Source: Nissolia schottii (taxonomy: Eukaryota; Streptophyta; Magnoliopsida; Fabales; Fabaceae). From it: a stretch of DNA of 64,000 nucleotides. Where the stretch lies: positions 81,657 through 145,656 of the forward strand of contig QANU01007345.1 in the NCBI GenBank assembly GCA_003254905.1. Direction: 5' to 3'. The position numbers and the translations under genes were made by a program. The notes below the pieces were generated by a model. It was not told where the DNA came from. It did not search any database and saw only the letters and a program-made list of their open reading frames with translations. Positions within the stretch are counted from its first letter, which is position 1. Every line of letters starts with the position of its first letter. Below are positions 1 to 10,495 of this stretch, in pieces.

Positions 1-853
1 TAATATTCTCAAGGAAACATAGGCCTTCAAAAGACGAATCTTCTAAACGATCAACAATCCAATTATAAACCGACACAGCAAATGTTGTTTTACCTATTCC
101 ACCCATTCCATGACTCCATCATTAGACCCAACTTCCAGAAGTGAAGCTATCTTTTGCACTTGGGAATCCAGTCCAATTGGGTGAATGGCAACAGGTACAG
201 CAATACGTCTAATAGATGTCAATAAACTTGTGTTCATATCCATCCCAACCCAACAAGAGAAGGTTGTGCAAAGTCATAACTAATGCATCATGTTCATGAT
301 TTTGCCACTCAACTGTTTGATTACAATCTAAAACTGGAATAAGCATAAAGAGGAGAAAAGCTATGTTGGACAGATATATAGGTATGAAAATTTTGTAAAA
401 ACTAAGACTAAAATATAACAAGTTACCCATGTTTGAAGTGAAAACCGGATAAATCAGGTACTTGCTTCAAAGCCATCCTCCATTTATGCACTTTGTCCTT
501 GTCATTCTTGAACCTCTCCTCGTGCTTAGCCATTGCTTCGGCATAAGTCCCTCTCTGATGTCTCACATGAGAAGGATCCACGTCACAGAACGCGCTCCAT
601 GACCTTGACAAGTTCATACAAGCAAAATGAAGAAGCAGCATAGTTCTTAGAGAGCACGAGGATGGCAATCCTAGACGCTTCAATTGAGGTGAGAAGTGAT
701 GGTGTGATTTCTTTCCCTTTGCTAAGTTTCTTGGTGATGGAGAGCAGAGTAGAGATTGCCAATAAAGCCATAGCGAGTATCCTCACCTCTGAAGCTGAGA
801 AACACATCGAATTTGTAAGTGGAAGATGATGATGATGATGATTGACCTGCCAT
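1..853 (-). pseudogene. TIR-NBS-LRR resistance pseudogene (runs off left edge)
   Basis: This is a remnant of a TNL immune receptor. Exon 1 (853-427) starts with an ATG, a serine run and the TIR opening KFDVFLSFRGEDTRYGF. It then hits a stop after LYSALHHQET, where the strand following the first helix is deleted. The TIR resumes in another frame with KGKEITPSLL and SSFCLYELVKVMER, loses the segment that normally reads LVIPVFY, and shifts again to DVDPSHVRHQRGTY. The exon closes with a GT donor at 426. Exon 2 (about 240 to 1) carries the TIR-NBS linker (IHPIGLDSQVQKIASLLEVG) and the P-loop GMGGIGKTT at about 80-105. One base is missing just before the P-loop, which shifts the frame. With at least three lesions a functional product is very unlikely. 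It is the leftmost member of the minus-strand TIR cluster. Confidence 0.85.
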
Positions 854-1737
854 GATAGCTCACTCTACACTCACGAATAAGCTCAAGAATTTCAATGACT
901 GGAATTGTGGAAATGTGGTTCTCTCTCTCTCTCTCTCTCTGTTTTGCCAAAAACAGGGCCACAATCATAAACAAGTTATGGCTCGTTTGTTTTCTCTCCA
1001 AACCTTAAAACGTTCCAAAGCAGTTTCTTCTAAAAGTGAAGCCTTCTGTTCTATTCAGTACGCGCGAGTTTGCCTTGTAGAAGTTTCATCTTTAGTCATC
1101 ATGTTATGAAAGACTCCAAAAATTTGAATAAGTGAAATCTTAATATAATTGATAAGATCTAATTCATGTGTTTTTTCTCTCATAATATAATTAAACATGT
1201 CAAAAAAGTGTGTCTCATAGTCCAAGATTGCGTCATTGTATGTAATAAACAAAGTTTGTTACTCTCTCTGATTAATATTAGATGTTGCTTGTGACAAATG
1301 TGCGTGTGTTAAGAAATTAATTACGCCCTTGGAGAAGCTTAGCAATGTAGCTTTTTTCTGCATGCTTTGAGTAAATGTCATGAGTGTATTAATATGAATT
1401 GACTTGACTTGGACTAACTAACCAAAAACTTGTGGCGCCCAAGATTCCTCCTTCCACTAACTACTTGTTCCAAGAGGGAAGAAAACCTATGCAACTAAGA
1501 AACCATAGGGGGCACACTGGAACAGTTGCATAGATTAATAATGTCAGTGTTTATAGTTTATCAAAAAGGAAAACATCAGCACTCTCTCTCTCTCTCTCTC
1601 GCGCACACAACATGTAATTTGAAATTTGAGCATAAGATGAACTCCAAAACCCACACCACTCACTCTAGAGTACATTTGGTGTCCCACCGTCACGTGACAC
1701 ATATACAATCTCTAGGTGGATTGCTGTTTGATGAACT
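854..1737. other. Intergenic, no gene recognised
   Basis: Short open frames here carry no recognisable domain. Two CT-rich simple repeats (about 921-940 and 1581-1600) are the only structured sequence. It probably includes the decayed promoter of the TNL pseudogene to its left. Confidence 0.6.
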
Positions 1738-1746
1738 TAAAAAGTA

Positions 1747-4104
1747 CAAAAATGCTCCATGTACACCCAATATCCATACACCCGTACATACACCACCATT
1801 TTATACGGTTTCACTGTTTATTAATACGGAATACAACGGACTTTCCGTATTTGGAAAATACGCAATTTCACGCGCACTGCAATTGCAACAGATCTGATAC
1901 GTAATGGTTTCTCAATCATATCACAACAGCATCTTCCATATCCATCTCTGAAACAAAAACACTAGCTCCATGGAATTCAAAATCTTCTATAACCACCTCT
2001 GAACCAAAACGCGAGCTCCATGGAAACCATAATCCTCCATGAAAATCAAAGTCGCAAGTGCAATTTCACATTCAAACCGTATACAATCGTTATCTCATTT
2101 AGGTAGTGATCGAAAATGATAATACAAGAATTTGTGACAATTTTTCGTCATTTTTTGATGAATTCCATGGAGAGCTTTTGATTTGGTGACGTTGCTGTGA
2201 AATGACAGTGTTCTGAAGTTTTATAACACAGAAAATAAAATGTACAAACTTTATATGGGCGTATGTGCAAACATTAAGTGGACATATGTGCAAACATTAT
2301 CCACAGGGCCATAGAAATGTTTTTGTTAAGGGAGATGATATGCATTTTGGCACATTCTCAACATTTCAATAAATAATCCATAAAACACTATAATTTGTTG
2401 ACACAAATTGAATTTTTATTTACTATAATGATTCAATATTAGATTGTGTGATATAATCATTATTTGTGTGTCACAAATGCATAAAAATGCTGAATTTGAT
2501 ATATTGCAGAATTGTGCAAACTTTATATAAGCATATGTGCAAACATTAAGTGGACATATGTGCAAACATTATCACAGGTCACAGGTTTTGTCTTTGTTGA
2601 GTAAGAGACACATTTTCAACCTTTCAACAATTAATGCATAAATATTATAAATATTTTGACACAATTTTTTTACATATTGCCATAATAAACAGTAGATGAT
2701 GTGATATAAGCATTATGTGTTTTGTCACAAATGCATAAAAATGCAGAATTTGATGTATTGCAGAATTGTGCAAACTTTATATGGGCATATGTGCAAACAT
2801 TAAGTGGGCGTATGTGCAAACATTATCACAGGTCACAGGTTTTGTCTTTGTTGAGTAAGAGGATGTGCATTTTGGCACATTTTCAACCTTTCAACAATTA
2901 ATGCATAAATATTATAAATATTTTGACACAATTTTTTACATATTGCCATAATAAACATTAGATGATGTGATATAAGCATTATGTGTTTGTCACAAATGCA
3001 TAAAAATGCAGAATTTGATGTATTGCAGAATTGTGCAAACTTTATATAGGCATATGTGCAAACATTAAGTGGACGTATGTGCAAACATTATCCACAGGCA
3101 CAAAAATGTCTTTGTTTTTAAGAATAAGGATGTGCATTTTGGCACATTCTCAACCTTTTAACAAATAATCCATAAAACATTATAAACATTTTTTGACACA
3201 AATTGAATTTTTATTTACTATAATGATTAAATATTATATAATGTGATATAATCATTATTTGTGTCACAAATGCATAAAATTCAGAATCTGATATAGTGCA
3301 AACTTTAAGTGGGCATATGTGCAAACATTAAGTGGGTGTATGTGCAAACATTATCCACAGGTACAAAATGTCTTTGTTTTTAAGAATAAGGATGTGCATT
3401 TTGGCACATTCTCAACCTTTTAACAAATAATCCATAAAACATTATAAACAATTTTTGACACAAATTGAATTTTTATTTACTATAATGATTCAATATTAGA
3501 TGGTGTGATATAATCATTATTTGTGTGTCACAAATGCATAAAAATGCAGAATCTGATATAGTGCAAACTTTAAGTGGGCATATGTGCAAACATTAAGTGG
3601 GCATATGTGCAAACATTATCCACAAGTCACAGATCAAATTCAACACAAGGCTTGCAGTTCTAGCAAAATCTGTAAGTCATCAACAATCACATTAATATGG
3701 CAAAACGAAGTTAATTTTCATATGTTTACTGGAAGTATTTACAAAAATGCATAATGGTTACATGCAATAAAATCAAGTTTCGTGGTCTTTCTTTCTTCTT
3801 CTGTTGCTTTCTTTGGAGGAAGTTTACGCAGAGCAAAGAGAGACGACGAGTTTGAACAGAGAACGAAGAACGAGATGGAAGAGAATGAAGAGAGTGAAGA
3901 GACAGAGGGGAAGATGAACAGTTCGCATTTTTTGCAATTCTTATTTTTGGAAGCGGAAAGGTTTTGTATGGAGAGTGTGTCCACGCGCGCGTGGTTGAGA
4001 GTGGGAGAGAGAGTCACGCAGAAAGTTAGTTGATGGGACCCACTGTATTATTATACAGGTGTATGTATGGTGTATCATTATTGAGTGTACATGTAGCATA
4101 ACTG
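1747..4104. mobile_element. Non-autonomous Mutator-like element, copy 1
   Basis: The 2,358-bp element is flanked by an exact 9-bp direct duplication, TAAAAAGTA, at 1738-1746 and 4105-4113. Its ends form imperfect terminal inverted repeats of about 45 bp. The left end contains ATGCTCCATGTACACCC and the reversed right end contains ATGCTACATGTACACTC, and both continue into a shared CATACATACACC-like block. A 9-bp duplication is the hallmark of Mutator-like transposons. No transposase frame is present, so it must have been moved in trans. The interior is dominated by a tandem array of a unit of about 265 bp. Open frames at 3782-4033 and on the opposite strand are low-complexity Ser/Glu-rich and look non-coding. 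A shorter relative lies at 45510-46376. The element sits between two TIR loci. Confidence 0.85.
2060..3640. repeat. Tandem array, unit about 265 bp, inside the Mutator-like element
   Basis: The marker GTGCAAACATTAT recurs at 2288, 2560, 2814, 3079, 3342 and 3607, giving periods of 272, 254, 265, 263 and 265 bp. Each unit also holds a GCATTTTGGCACATT block, a TTGACACAAATTGAATTT-like block, a CACAAATGCATAAAAATGC block and two or three copies of a sub-repeat of about 21 bp built on CATATGTGCAAACATTAAG. Units differ by small indels and substitutions. Related sequence in the opposite orientation occurs in the second element near 45.6-45.9 kb. Confidence 0.9.
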
Positions 4105-4288
4105 TAAAAAGTAATAGACACACCATAGTTCCATTAAAGTCGTAACCGTACGTAGTTCAATAAATTGAGAAGCATTTGGGAATCTGAGGCAATAACACCA
4201 CAGAATAATACGTATCAAATAGCAGTTAATTACAGAAATGTATCCTCAGGGATGACCTCGCAAAATTCGTGCACCTGAAATCGTGCGG

Positions 4289-5012
4289 CTACCTATTTGA
4301 TTGCCTCCTGCGTTTGCGGCCCCTGATTCCCTTGCCTTCAGGAGCTGCGGGCACGTGTCTTGTCTGTTGCTCCTCTTGGGTGGTCCTCAACTCACATGCA
4401 TCAGCACCACGTCCAACCTCTGCTGACACTTGTTGAACGATTTCCGCAACAATATCGCGTTCATATCCGTACCTGCTCAATATATAAGAGTTACTTATCT
4501 TATTATTTGTGGATGCGTGAGAGAGAGTTGGCGTGCACACGTACGTACCTTTGTTTAACATGATGACCAGACAAGTCAGCTACTTGCTTCAAGGCCAGCC
4601 TCCATCTTTGCAGCCTCTCCGGCTTAGTCTCCCTCCGCTCATGGTCAGCCATTGCTTCGCCATAAGTGTGTCTCTGCCATCGCACATGACAAGGATCCAC
4701 GTGGTAGAAGACCGGGATAACCAAGCCGCCCTTTCCCTTGAGGCAATCCATGATGTTGACAAGTTCATCCAAACAAAAGGAGGAAAAAGCGTACAGCTTA
4801 GAGAGCACAACGACAGCGATCTTGGACCTCTCAACTGCCTGGACAAGTGCCGGTGCGATCTTGGCCCCCTTCACAAGGTCCAAGTCGGCAGTGAAGGCGC
4901 TGATTCCTGCGTCTTTGAGAGCAGAGAGGAGAGTGCCAGTGAATCCAAAGCGGGTTTCCTTTCTAAAACTGAGAAACACATGGTATTTGCACGGCTGAGC
5001 GGCTGCTGCCAT
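4289..5012 (-). CDS. TIR-only (TIR-X) protein, 215 aa
   Basis: Two exons, 5012-4549 and 4472-4289, are joined across a 76-bp GT-AG intron. The chosen ATG begins MAAAAQPCKYHVFLSF; an upstream in-frame ATG at 5036 would add eight residues. The TIR domain fills roughly residues 8-150, with the signatures FLSFRKETRFGF, VERSKIAVVVLSK, SSFCLDELVNIM and LVIPVFYHVDP. The Glu in CLDEL is the position known as the catalytic residue of NAD-cleaving plant TIRs and is intact, whereas the usual RGEDTR at the start is RKETR. Exon 2 begins as a TNL TIR-NBS linker (YGYERDIVAEIVQQVS) but then leaves the family and ends in a basic tail, RGRKRRRQSNR, with no P-loop. By family knowledge TIR-X proteins act in immune signalling; the tail as a nuclear signal is only a guess. 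Confidence 0.75.
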
Positions 5013-5099
5013 GTTGACATTGGCGAATTTGATCAAAATAAATATATCTCATATCATACATGATATATAGATAGAGCTCAAATTAAGTACATAACAATT

Positions 5100-5861
5100 T
5101 TACCTACCTATATGGCCTTCCAGCTGGTCGATGTGGAGATCCCCCCGAAGCATAATCGAGTTTTGCAGTCGGAAATCTAGTCTCATCCGCGTTGACATGT
5201 CTTGAACAATCTTCATAATATGATCGCGTTCATTTCCATACCTGCCCAACCTAGCTGTTGTGTTACAACTCCAAATCGCAATATATAATAATAATAATAA
5301 TAGAGAGATATGGAAAGTAAATTAGAAACAAGCATGAGAGCTAGGTTACCCATGTTGGAAATGATAACCGCACAGGTTAGCTACATCATTCAAGGTATCC
5401 CTCCATTTCTGCACCTTCTTCTTCATCTTATAGTAGTGCAACTTGTCCTGATCAGTGCTACCCTCCACCAGAGCGTTCTCATGTTGGGCCAATGCTTCTC
5501 CATAAGTGCCCTTAAGCTCTCGCACGTGATAAGGCTCCACGTCATAGAAAACCGGGATGACCAGCTGATTCTGTTGGAGACGGCACTCCATGATGTTGAC
5601 AAGTTCATCCAAACAAAAGGAAGAATAAGCATAGTTCTTGGAGAGCACAACGATGGCGATCCTTGACCTTTGAATTGCCTGAGCAAGTGATGGTCCGATT
5701 TTCATCCCTTTCACAAGGTCCAAGTCGGCGATGAAGGCCCTGATATCCCTCTCATTCAGCTCACTGTGGAGAGTGCTGCTAAACCCAAAGCGGGTCTCTT
5801 TTCTGAAACTGAGAAACACGTCGTATTTGTATTGCTCAGCGGGTGCTGCACCACCTGCCAA
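5100..5861 (-). CDS. TIR-only protein with lost ATG start (possible pseudogene)
   Basis: Exon 1 (5861-5350) encodes a complete TIR domain (FLSFRKETRFGF, IQRSRIAIVVLSKNY, SSFCLDELVNIMEC, LVIPVFYDVEP, YGEALAQHE) and ends with a GT donor. Exon 2 (from 5241) supplies the linker YGNERDHIMKIVQDMS and stops at 5100, unless a GTAGGT donor at about 5106 is used. No P-loop or LRR follows. The initiator position aligned with the ATG of the 6936 gene reads TTG (TTG GCA GGT GGT), and no in-frame ATG lies just upstream. It is therefore either start-defective, uses a non-AUG codon, or takes its first codons from an upstream exon (TTGGCAG could be an acceptor). The rest of the frame is intact, which points to recent damage if any. 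It keeps the CLDEL Glu and has RKETR instead of RGEDTR. Confidence 0.6.
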
Positions 5862-6129
5862 GACATTAATTCACAACTATTATTACAAATTAAGTTTATT
5901 ATTCAATGCGCTAATTAACAGGGGTTTATCACCTCACTCTCTCTTTTCTCCCTATCTATCTCTCTCACTAAACACCTCTCACATGTCTATGGATGGGACA
6001 GTCTCATCAGTGAGTGAGAAACAATTAATCCATTTTTCTCCGGAGATAGAGGAGAACGGTCCATACAATAAAAACTTACTTGTGAAATATCTATCTCATG
6101 GCTCAGCTGAGCACAATTTTCTAAGGAAA

Positions 6130-6936
6130 TCACATACAAGTCTGAGAAGAAAAACCTTCAAAATAATTGACGGGCCGGTGAAGGTTGTTTTTACCTGTCT
6201 TGCCTTCCAGGTTGACCTGGAGATCACCTCGGAACGAAACCGAGTTTTGCAGCCGGGAATCTAGTCTCATCCGTTTTGACACGTCTTCAACGATCTTCGT
6301 AATATGATCGCATTCGTACCCATACCTGCCCAATTAATATGGATATTGGTTTTAGAATTAATTAAGAATAAAAAGTAAAGAACCAAATATAATTATAGGA
6401 GGGGGGGGGGGTTACCCATGCTGGAAATGATAACCGGACAAGTTAGCTATCTCATTCAAGGTAACCCTCCATTTGTGCACCCTCTTCTTCATCTTGTAGT
6501 ATTGCAGCTTCTCCTGATCGGTGTTACCCTCGACTAGTGCGTTCTCATGATTGGCCAATGCTTCTCCAAAAGTCCCCTTGTGCTCTCGCACGTGATAAGG
6601 CTCCACGTCATAGAAAACCGGGATGACAAGCTGATTCTTTTGGTGACGGCACTTGATGATCTTGACAAGCTCGTTCAAGCAAAAGGAAGAATAAGCATAG
6701 TTCTGAGAGAGCACAACGATAGCGATCCTGGACCCTTCAATTGCCTGGACAAGAGCTGGGCTGATTTCCTTCCCTGTCTGGAGGTCCGAGTCGTCGATGA
6801 AGGCCTTGATGTCTTTCTCTATCAGCTTGGAGTGGAGATTGCCGGTAAACCCGAAGCGAGTGTCCTCCCCTCTGAAACTCAGAAACACATCATATCTGTA
6901 ATTAGCGCCCTCCTTGCTTGATCCACTACTTGCCAT
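6130..6936 (-). CDS. TIR-only (TIR-X) protein, about 238 aa
   Basis: Exon 1 (6936-6416) starts at the ATG of MASSGSSKEGANYRYDVF and encodes a canonical TIR domain with RGEDTRFGF, GKEISPALVQAIEGSRIAI, SSFCLNELVKII, LVIPVFYDVEPYHV and FGEALANHENAL, ending GYHFQHG before a GT donor at 6415. Exon 2 begins at 6325 (YGYECDHITKIVEDVSKRM) and reads to a stop at 6130, or to an alternative donor after 6195 (ACAG then GTAAAA). No NB-ARC sequence follows in the next kilobase. The Glu of the CLNEL motif is present, so NADase activity is plausible. Family knowledge places such proteins in TIR signalling upstream of EDS1. This is the best preserved TIR domain in the window. A G12 run just inside the intron (6401-6412) is a likely sequencing or indel hot spot. 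Confidence 0.75.
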
Positions 6937-7648
6937 GCCTCACTCTTCAATAAAGAGCCACATCAAACACCTTTTTCTTTTTTACTTTCTAACACTTAGA
7001 ACCAGTCGACATAAAAAGTAATAAAACGCGTAACCTTGTCCAAATTTGCCTCTCTATATTCAATAAACAAATCATTGTTGGATATTGTGAGAAAATTTGT
7101 TTCCTTGTCTTCATATGCAACCAAGGTTCCTCGGGGCATCTTCCACCAATTACATGTTCCAAAGCTGAAATTAAATAGAAACAGGGAGAATTATATATTG
7201 CAAAAATGTTTTTTTTTTAACCCTAAACATAGTGTAGACATTATGTTTGATCTTTTTTACACATCAGACTCACACTCACATCAAATAAACATGGAAGATT
7301 ATATATTGCAAAAATGCTTTTTTTATACTAAACATAATGTAAATATCATGCTTAATTTTTGACTCGCATCATTTGTTGGTGTCCAAATAACATGACCCGG
7401 TGTATTGTCTTCTTCAAATAGTTTAAATTTTAAGTCTTCTCTTATCCATACCACTACATGTAATTTTAAATTCGAGGATTTAATGAGATTATTCAACACC
7501 AAACTCACCTACACTTTTTGTTTATGATGAAGAACTCGCTAATACTTTTGAATAGAAGAAAAATAAATAAATTCGATGATAAGTGATTGTGAAGTGGAAA
7601 TCTTTAATATGTTGGTTTGTTGTTTGTAAATAAGAATAATGCAGTGGT

Positions 7649-7679
<31 letters not shown>

Positions 7680-7906
7680 GTATGTATGTTCTTGATCACT
7701 TAACTACGCCAATAATATTTTAGAGATAGTGGCAATGAGTCCTTACTACTCAAAATGTCTATAGAATTTCTCAACGTTAATGAGTTCTGAAAATGTGGTT
7801 TCTTCTTGAATATTCCTTCAGATCAAACAACTTGCAAATATATGGAGAAAAACTAAACCTAAAAACATAAGAAGCCATGACATTGATATAGACATTGGAC
7901 ACAACA

Positions 7907-7939
<33 letters not shown>

Positions 7940-7949
7940 TATAAAATTA
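6937..7949. other. Promoter side of TIR gene; intergenic with small repeats
   Basis: No gene is recognised. Two direct copies of a block containing ATTATATATTGCAAAAATG, about 105 bp apart (near 7190 and 7296), form a small tandem duplication. TA-dinucleotide runs lie at about 7650-7680 and 7910-7937. The sequence then enters the assembly gap. Confidence 0.6.
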
Positions 7950-8730
7950 NNNNNNNNNNNNNNNNNNNNNNNNNNNNNNNNNNNNNNNNNNNNNNNNNNN
8001 NNNNNNNNNNNNNNNNNNNNNNNNNNNNNNNNNNNNNNNNNNNNNNNNNNNNNNNNNNNNNNNNNNNNNNNNNNNNNNNNNNNNNNNNNNNNNNNNNNNN
8101 NNNNNNNNNNNNNNNNNNNNNNNNNNNNNNNNNNNNNNNNNNNNNNNNNNNNNNNNNNNNNNNNNNNNNNNNNNNNNNNNNNNNNNNNNNNNNNNNNNNN
8201 NNNNNNNNNNNNNNNNNNNNNNNNNNNNNNNNNNNNNNNNNNNNNNNNNNNNNNNNNNNNNNNNNNNNNNNNNNNNNNNNNNNNNNNNNNNNNNNNNNNN
8301 NNNNNNNNNNNNNNNNNNNNNNNNNNNNNNNNNNNNNNNNNNNNNNNNNNNNNNNNNNNNNNNNNNNNNNNNNNNNNNNNNNNNNNNNNNNNNNNNNNNN
8401 NNNNNNNNNNNNNNNNNNNNNNNNNNNNNNNNNNNNNNNNNNNNNNNNNNNNNNNNNNNNNNNNNNNNNNNNNNNNNNNNNNNNNNNNNNNNNNNNNNNN
8501 NNNNNNNNNNNNNNNNNNNNNNNNNNNNNNNNNNNNNNNNNNNNNNNNNNNNNNNNNNNNNNNNNNNNNNNNNNNNNNNNNNNNNNNNNNNNNNNNNNNN
8601 NNNNNNNNNNNNNNNNNNNNNNNNNNNNNNNNNNNNNNNNNNNNNNNNNNNNNNNNNNNNNNNNNNNNNNNNNNNNNNNNNNNNNNNNNNNNNNNNNNNN
8701 NNNNNNNNNNNNNNNNNNNNNNNNNNNNNN
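7950..8730. other. Assembly gap (781 N)
   Basis: An uninterrupted run of N sits between a TA-dinucleotide run on the left and a poly-T tract on the right. These are typical assembly breakers, so the missing sequence may contain more of the TIR cluster. Confidence 1.
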
Positions 8731-8878
8731 TCTTTTTTTTTTTTTTATCTTTCTTATCTTATCGTTATTCTAATTATTTTATGTCGATAACGGGGACATA
8801 AACAAGTCAAAGAATCCTTCTTCTATATGAATAAACAATGGTTATTGGGTGGGAGTGGTTGGTTTATATTTATATTTA

Positions 8879-8917
<39 letters not shown>

Positions 8918-9424
8918 TTCAATTTTTTTACTGAGAATCTAATAATTAATGCCTCATTAATTATCAGGATATTTTGAAACTCTGTTATTATATTTTTTTA
9001 TAAAAACACATCATTTGAGAAACTATTTAATAACATTAAGATATAAAAAATAAAATATATAGAGTTAAAGAATAAAATTAACCTTGAATAGTTAATATTA
9101 TATAGTAACTAAATGTTATTAGAAATATGATAGACGATAAAGATAAACTTATAATTTTTTAATTTACACGAATGATAAAATAAGGTTAGACAAATTTAAG
9201 AAGAAACTGATAACATAGAATGATCAGGAGCAAAACAAAAAACACACACACAAAAAGTGTACCTTTTGTACACGAGCAACGTTTTTCAGTTAATTTTGAT
9301 TAAACACAAACTTCACATTTATGGAGTCACAAATTAGTTAATAAACTAGAAATTAGGCTAAAATATTGCAGGATTTTAATGTGCAGAGCTCTTGCTAATT
9401 GAAATCAGAATTGTACATTTTAGC
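8731..9424. other. AT-rich intergenic with TA microsatellite
   Basis: No coding signal is seen. A TATATTTATATTT stretch followed by a TA run occupies about 8862-8914. Confidence 0.6.
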
Positions 9425-10208
9425 ATCATGCATTTTGTTTTGATCTTGAAGCAGAGTTGCCCTTGAAGCCAGTGCCTTTCTGTTATTGTCCTCAATAATT
9501 AAGTTTTTGATAAGATTCGCCACGGATAGATGTTTGTTTTCATGTTTTAGTAGTTGTTATTTATAATCCTTCCATGAATCCGGTAACTTTTCAACGAGCA
9601 ACCAAGTCACAAACTCATCTTGCAGTATAATGTTCTCTGCCTTAAGGTTCTCCAACAACGTTTGGTACGTATTCATTGAGCTGGACTTGAATACCCTTTT
9701 CGTCTGTCATTTCCCACCTGTAGTATTCGATCACGAACCTCTGCTTTCCAGCACCCTTGACACTATATCTTAGAATCATCGACTCCCATATCTTATTTGT
9801 TTCCTCGTAAGAACAGTAAACATCGTACAAGTCATTAGACAACGTTAATAAAATGGTATGGCGACAAACCTTATTTGCATGGATCCAATCCTCAAGTTTT
9901 TGTGGTCCAGCTGAAGATTCAGGTCTGAGATTCGTTAAGGCGTCCGCAACTCCATGCAATCTGACGCTATGACTTGCGTCCGCTGAGCGGCACCACATGC
10001 CCGCTGAGCGGCCTCACGCAGGACAAGGCGCTGAGCGGCCACCCTGATTCATTGAGCGGCCTAGCCCTTCCGCTGTGCATCCTGGCCTGAGGTTGCACAA
10101 TTTTGACAAACCAAGGGCCCCATTTCCTACGTTATTCTGATACAAATCCTTGACATTCAAATAACTGTTAAAGAACTTGAAAGAGCTTAGCTTTCCTACC
10201 TGTTCCAA
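9425..10208 (-). pseudogene. Copia-type gag fragment with upstream decamer repeats
   Basis: Read on the minus strand, the frame 9998-9642 contains KLEDWIHANKVCRHTILLTL and SYEETNKIWESMILRY, the pattern of the UBN2-type gag domain of Ty1/copia elements. After a frameshift near 9650 the gag continues with ENIILQDEFVTWLLVEKLPD and LIKNLIIEDNNRKALAS, interrupted by a stop. The sequence upstream (9975-10075) carries several CGCTGAGCGG decamers. No protease, integrase or reverse transcriptase follows, so only a 5' part of the polyprotein survives. It is clearly non-functional. Confidence 0.75.
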
Positions 10209-10495
10209 CTAGCACAGAAACTTGTGAAAGTACATTAAAGTGATTGTGGATTTACTGCACAAATGCATCATGAGGACTCCCGTCATTACTTCCTAGGACG
10301 ACCGCAGATAACTAGAGGTCATCACTTAAAGTTATAAAAAGAGCATAATTGGAACCTAAGGAACCATGATATCTGAAGAAGGATTCCAGCCACAAGGGTC
10401 TGGTATGCCTTAGCAGTCAGTATGTAGTTATATGATAGGAAATCCCTCTCTTGGCATGTCTACAGACAATCCCCTCACCAGTCCCGCAAGGTTTA
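10209..10495. other. Intergenic, nothing recognised
   Basis: No domain or repeat could be assigned. It may be more of the retroelement fragment that precedes it on the minus strand. Confidence 0.5.

Noticed and set aside
1526-1897. 123-codon plus-strand frame
   Set aside because: It crosses the left boundary and target duplication of the Mutator-like element, so it cannot be an original gene; His/Thr-rich sequence from repeats.
2060-3640. Possible CRISPR-like array
   Set aside because: The periodic unit is about 265 bp with no unique spacers, and the setting is a plant nuclear genome. It is a tandem repeat inside a transposon.
4289-4472. NB-ARC domain in exon 2 of the first TIR gene
   Set aside because: Only the helix linking TIR and NBS is recognisable. 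The P-loop is absent and the remaining residues are charged and unlike the NBS.
4533-5063. Plus-strand open frame of 176 codons
   Set aside because: It is antisense to a clear TIR exon with conserved motifs. Its own translation shows no domain and is explained by codon use of the opposite strand.
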